Virus record (IMG/VR): IMGVR_UViG_3300009151_000076
Location: 1 to 62,494 of that record
Source of the DNA: a virus
Reading direction: 5' to 3' (one strand)
Length of the DNA: 62,494 nucleotides
Under the pieces are notes generated by a model. It was not told the origin of the DNA. It worked only from the letters and a program-made list of their open reading frames with translations, and did not search any database. The position numbers and the translations under genes are program-made. Positions 58,839-62,494 of this stretch are shown piece after piece; within the stretch, counting starts at the first letter, position 1; each line of letters starts with the position of its first letter.

Positions 58839-61800
58839 TTAGAAGGTACCACCGTCAATTGTATCAGAGTACGCTGGTATGTTGTTTTTAATCATTAGGA
58901 TCTGATCGTTAGCAGCTGCTATCGGAACAGATAGAGTAGTTAGAGTTGTTGATGACTGACCACCACCATCGTACGTGCCAGAGGCATACACGATGTCACC
59001 TGCAAGGTAAGTAGCAAGACCTGTACCACCAGAGTTGGCTGGAAGCGCACTGGAAAGATGAAGAGTATTAGCAGTGATCGCTACATTAACCGATGCATTT
59101 GCAGTAAGAGCAACGGTAGTTGAATTAGCTACAAATCCCTTACCGGTATCAAGGTAAGACATAAGTGTCGATAGATGATAACCTGCAGCAGTACCATCTA
59201 CTACATACGGGGCTGTCATGCCCGGTTCTGTTGTAGTCGAGTAGAGGTGATACACAGCATTAGTAGCATCACCCATGGTGTGATCACGGAAGATACCTGA
59301 GTAGTAAGTAGTTGCATCTACTTTATACTGACCATAGAAACCAAAGTCAACAACATCGGCTGCATTGTTAGACGCGAGCTTAAGGTTGATGTCAGCGATT
59401 GCTACCTGAGTAGTATCAATTGTAGTTAGAGTACCTTGAACCGTCAGGTTACCCGTGATGATCGCGTCGCCATTAACACCTAGCGAGGTGGCGTTAACAG
59501 ACGCAGCATTGAGGTAAGTTCCGGTTCCGAGATAGATACCAAGACTGTTAGCCGTTAAGTTACCATTGATCGTAAACGAAGCAGCATTGATAGTGCCGTT
59601 GGAGTATATATTATGCACCGTGATAGACGTTGCGTTGATGACCGTGTTAACGCTGCTGTTACCTACAGTTAAGGTACTATTAGCTGACAGGTTTTCCATG
59701 ACAGCATAGCTTACTTCCTTTGTAGCAGTATCATAGAACAAGAAGTTGCTTGATCCATTGCTGCTACCGGCAACATTACGTATCGGATCAATAAAGAGAC
59801 CGACAACTGACGCATCAAGATTTGCGCCGGATGCGTTAAGTATGATAGAGTTGTTGACTTGGTTGGTTCTACCTGCATAGACGCCGATTGCAATCGAGTT
59901 ACTACCTTGATTGATCTGACCTGCATAGCGGCCGATTGCTACAGCGCCATACGCCTGAGTTGTTTGACCAGCACGATGACCTAAAGCGACGGCGTCTTGA
60001 CCTTGTCTATCCTCACCAGCGGAACGTCCAACAGCAACTGCCTTGATACCCTGTGTATTTGCACCAGCATAGTAACCAATAGCCACAGCGCGCTCATTCT
60101 GAGAGTTGGCGCCGGCAAAGAAGCCCATAGCTATCGCTTGATATGTTTGATTTGCATGACCTGCGGTATCACCTATCGCTATAGCCTGATATCCTTGATT
60201 GGAATATCCTGAGCCAATACCCACAGCTACCGAATTATATCCTTGATTTGCATATCCAGCAGTTGCCCCTATAGATACTGCACCGATCTGTTGATTAGCA
60301 AAACCTGCAAAATAACCAATCGCTACAGCATTAGATCCTTGGAAAGAGTCAGCTGCTGCAGTACCAATAGCAACGGCATTTTGTCCTTGTCCGCCGAAGG
60401 TTACTAAGATTTGTCCGCTCGAGTTATCTAAAGCAGCTTGATTTACAGTATATGTTCCTGCAGATCCGCTGGTAATATAAGTACCAGGCGCTACGCCCGG
60501 GCCAGACACATAGACTTTCTTGTCATTATTATCGACATATAAACCAACAAAATAGTCTAACTCTCCGCCATCAGATGATACGTCGATGGTCCACGATGTA
60601 GATCCAACAGTGAATGTTGGATTGTAGTATACGTAATCAGAACCTTCCGAAGTATAATCGCCGATTGCGATCGAACCATATCCTTGACCTTCACCACCGG
60701 CAAAAATACCTATTGCAATTGCATTTGATTGCTGATTATATCTACCTGCCGAGTGACCAACTGCGATAGCCGAGTCACCCTGATATATCTGTCCAGAGTA
60801 AGGGCCAACCGCAACAGCGGCTGTGCCCTGTGACTCTAAAGCCGAGCGAGTACCAACAGCAACAGAGTCACTTGATTGATTCGATTGTCCGGCCTCATAG
60901 CCTACAGCAACCGACTCGCTGCCTTGATTATTATTACCAGAGAATTTACCAACCGCTACTGCGCGTTGACCCTGTTGAAAGGCGCCTGCGTTAGCACCGA
61001 TAGCAACAGCACCTTCCTCTTGGCTTTCATTACCGGCATATGAACCGATAGCTATAGAATTTGCACCCTGAGTATTGGAAGCAGCATAGTTACCAATTGC
61101 CACGGCAGTGTTCATCTGGCTATTAGCACCAGCATGATTACCCATAGCTACGCTATATGCTCCTTGATTTAGCTCAGCTGCACTACGGCCGATTGCTACA
61201 GAGTCCCATAGCTGATTAACAGAACCAGAATTAGCACCGATCGCAACTGCATAGATATGCTGGTGATCGTAACCCGCAAATTGACCTATAGCAACAGCGC
61301 CTAAACGCTGATCGATTTGTCCAGTATTTGAACCAATAGCAATCGCGTAAGAGTTTTGATTAGTGTCACCCGCATACTGACCTATAGCTATTCTATTCTG
61401 ATGACCTGCATCTCCATTATATGAACTACCAGTTGAAAGTATAACGTTATTATTAAATGCACTTAAATATGTGTTACTATCAGCAAAGTGAATGCTGTGG
61501 TTTGCTGTGCTTGTACCAAGTGATAGGGCATTAGTTGTCTTGTCAAAGGTAAATCCAGCAGTTGCATTAGCATAACCATCGTCGTTAAACTGTACTTGTG
61601 TATTAGTTCCAGCAATCGACGTGACATTTGCCCAGTAGAGACCGGTACCGTTGCTGTGAAGTGCTTGGTTTGCGGAGCCGAGCGACCCGTTAGCCGAGAT
61701 AGCTATAGTGTTAATCGTACCATTAACCGTAAGAGTATTGCTTGACTTATTAAATACGAACGAAGTAGAACCATTTGCATAGCCAGAATCGTTATACGTA

Positions 61801-62494
61801 ATCTGAGTATTAGCACCTGCAGCTCCAGCAACCGGAGAGTCCCAGTAAGTAGCTGTACCATTACTGTGAAGGACATATCCATTAGAGCCTATGCTTCCGT
61901 TAGCATAGATACCGGCTGTGAACTCGGCAGAACCCTTGACGATGAACGTTGCGTTGGCTGTGTCCGTAGTTCCGATAGCTACGTTACCGTATGCGTCAAA
62001 GCGCATACGCTCGTTAGCAGCCATAATTCCGCCAGTGAAGATCGAGACGTACTGGGCATTAGCCGTACCGATAACAAGAGCCGAGTTACCCGTGTAGATG
62101 TAAGATGTTCCAGCAGGTGTTATGGTAGAAGCAGCGTTAGAGTAGTTCGTACTAACAATACCCATGTCGATGAAGCTGGCGTAAGACTGGTCGTCGTTAT
62201 AAGCAACCCAGTCAGACGAGGCCTCGATGCCGGTATTATCGTTGTGGATCATCGCCTGAACGTAGTTGTTCTGGTTACCTAGGTTCTCCTGAGTAGCTTT
62301 AAGGTCGGTGATGTATCCGGTCAATACGTATGAGGATGTGTTGCCAACCTTTAGGGTGCCGGCAATATTGTCATAGATCATGTTAGGAGCGCCGGCGATC
62401 GTATTAAAACCTGACGACTGGTCGTTGTACTGAATGGCTCCGTTAGATCCAGCAGAAGGAGCGCCGTTTGCGTACACACCACCTAAGAGGATCG
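58839..62494 (-). CDS. Tail fibre protein with 16-residue beta-roll repeats (5' partial)
   Basis: The open frame continues through the window end (ILLGG precedes the GTG at 62477), so the start is outside; at least 1217 residues. Parts: GNSTVN-like shaft and NGSLGSANQALHSNGTG linkers (about 1-360); an array of 16-residue units AVAIGxxAGxxxQxxx (about 27 units in two blocks); an inserted beta-rich domain (VYVSGPGVAPGTYITSGS) between blocks; then a C-terminal region with VQGTLTTIDTTQVAIADINL and FGFYGQYKVDATTYYSGIFRD. The repeat recalls YadA-type head domains but has 16 rather than 14-15 residues. Late structural gene, receptor-facing. Confidence 0.85.
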   Translation of the reverse strand, partial: ILLGGVYANGAPSAGSNGAIQYNDQSSGFNTIAGAPNMIYDNIAGTLKVGNTSSYVLTGYITDLKATQENLGNQNNYVQAMIHNDNTGIEASSDWVAYNDDQSYASFIDMGIVSTNYSNAASTITPAGTSYIYTGNSALVIGTANAQYVSIFTGGIMAANERMRFDAYGNVAIGTTDTANATFIVKGSAEFTAGIYANGSIGSNGYVLHSNGTATYWDSPVAGAAGANTQITYNDSGYANGSTSFVFNKSSNTLTVNGTINTIAISANGSLGSANQALHSNGTGLYWANVTSIAGTNTQVQFNDDGYANATAGFTFDKTTNALSLGTSTANHSIHFADSNTYLSAFNNNVILSTGSSYNGDAGHQNRIAIGQYAGDTNQNSYAIAIGSNTGQIDQRLGAVAIGQFAGYDHQHIYAVAIGANSGSVNQLWDSVAIGRSAAELNQGAYSVAMGNHAGANSQMNTAVAIGNYAASNTQGANSIAIGSYAGNESQEEGAVAIGANAGAFQQGQRAVAVGKFSGNNNQGSESVAVGYEAGQSNQSSDSVAVGTRSALESQGTAAVAVGPYSGQIYQGDSAIAVGHSAGRYNQQSNAIAIGIFAGGEGQGYGSIAIGDYTSEGSDYVYYNPTFTVGSTSWTIDVSSDGGELDYFVGLYVDNNDKKVYVSGPGVAPGTYITSGSAGTYTVNQAALDNSSGQILVTFGGQGQNAVAIGTAAADSFQGSNAVAIGYFAGFANQQIGAVSIGATAGYANQGYNSVAVGIGSGYSNQGYQAIAIGDTAGHANQTYQAIAMGFFAGANSQNERAVAIGYYAGANTQGIKAVAVGRSAGEDRQGQDAVALGHRAGQTTQAYGAVAIGRYAGQINQGSNSIAIGVYAGRTNQVNNSIILNASGANLDASVVGLFIDPIRNVAGSSNGSSNFLFYDTATKEVSYAVMENLSANSTLTVGNSSVNTVINATSITVHNIYSNGTINAASFTINGNLTANSLGIYLGTGTYLNAASVNATSLGVNGDAIITGNLTVQGTLTTIDTTQVAIADINLKLASNNAADVVDFGFYGQYKVDATTYYSGIFRDHTMGDATNAVYHLYSTTTEPGMTAPYVVDGTAAGYHLSTLMSYLDTGKGFVANSTTVALTANASVNVAITANTLHLSSALPANSGGTGLATYLAGDIVYASGTYDGGGQSSTTLTTLSVPIAAANDQILMIKNNIPAYSDTIDGGTF
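59850..61395 (-). repeat. 48-bp coding repeat array (beta-roll units)
   Basis: Two tandem arrays of 48-bp units, about 16 units at about 60655-61395 and about 11 at about 59850-60395, separated by an inserted domain. Each unit encodes AVAIG-x2-AG-x3-Q-x3, with Gln at unit position 13 almost invariant. DNA similarity between units is moderate (not recent expansion). Limits are approximate. Confidence 0.85.

Noticed and set aside
59850-61395. CRISPR array
   Set aside because: The regular 48-bp period is coding repetition of AVAIG units with no conserved direct repeats or unique spacers.

Overview
This window is a block of a tailed phage genome of the T4-like (contractile-tail myovirus) group. 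Nearly all genes lie on the minus strand, packed with 1-30 base overlaps. The T4 core is unmistakable: regA, gp62, gp44, gp45 (clamp and clamp loader), gp46/gp47, late sigma factor gp55, uvsW, uvsY, and a head/tail block in T4 order (13-14-15-16-17-18-19-20-67-21-22-23). T4-type late promoters (TATAAATA on the minus strand) stand in front of head and tail genes. The large LamG/collagen-like/Gly-rich fibre cluster, a 2OG-Fe(II) oxygenase between fibre genes, and a peptide-deformylase homologue point to a marine relative of the cyanophage/pelagiphage T4-like viruses. No photosystem genes are present and the host cannot be named from this window.

Layout, low to high coordinates. 1-1480: the end of a plus-strand gene, two copies of a pseudoknotted RNA-like element flanking a small gene whose N-terminus looks like a capsid-targeting sequence, an abnormal tRNA-Lys, tRNA-Tyr(GTA) and a further structured RNA candidate. 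1488-5145: small unknown genes, then regA-62-44-45. 5161-14466: a tightly coupled nucleotide and DNA modification block (two glycosyltransferases, C5 DNA methyltransferase, TagD-like cytidylyltransferase, HAD-kinase fusion, short UDG-like protein, dCMP deaminase, dCMP hydroxymethylase gp42, DUF1599/Nmad1-like protein, GIY-YIG-like and PD-(D/E)XK-like proteins, MazG-like pyrophosphatase). 14523-20333: a degenerate deformylase, 46-47, 55, uvsW, uvsY. 20395-35106: head, neck and tail structural genes, with a clear rho-independent terminator after gp23. 35131-62494: small genes and about 24 kb of fibre/adhesin genes, including one 2866-residue protein; the last gene runs off the window.

How it fits together. 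The block at 5161-14466 reads as a pathway for cytosine-modified DNA: dCMP hydroxymethylase (with the T4 residues C148 and D179) would make 5-hydroxymethyl-dCMP, MazG/Nmad1 proteins could remove dCTP, and an alpha-glucosyltransferase-like enzyme would decorate the polymer. Beyond the T4 scheme it carries a C5-cytosine methyltransferase and a kinase/phosphatase/cytidylyltransferase set that could supply an unusual CDP-activated donor; this is the best candidate here for an undescribed system. The recombination genes (46, 47, uvsW, uvsY) and gp55 share a unit from a sigma70-like promoter at 20366-20394. gp55 with gp45 would then fire the TATAAATA promoters of the virion genes.
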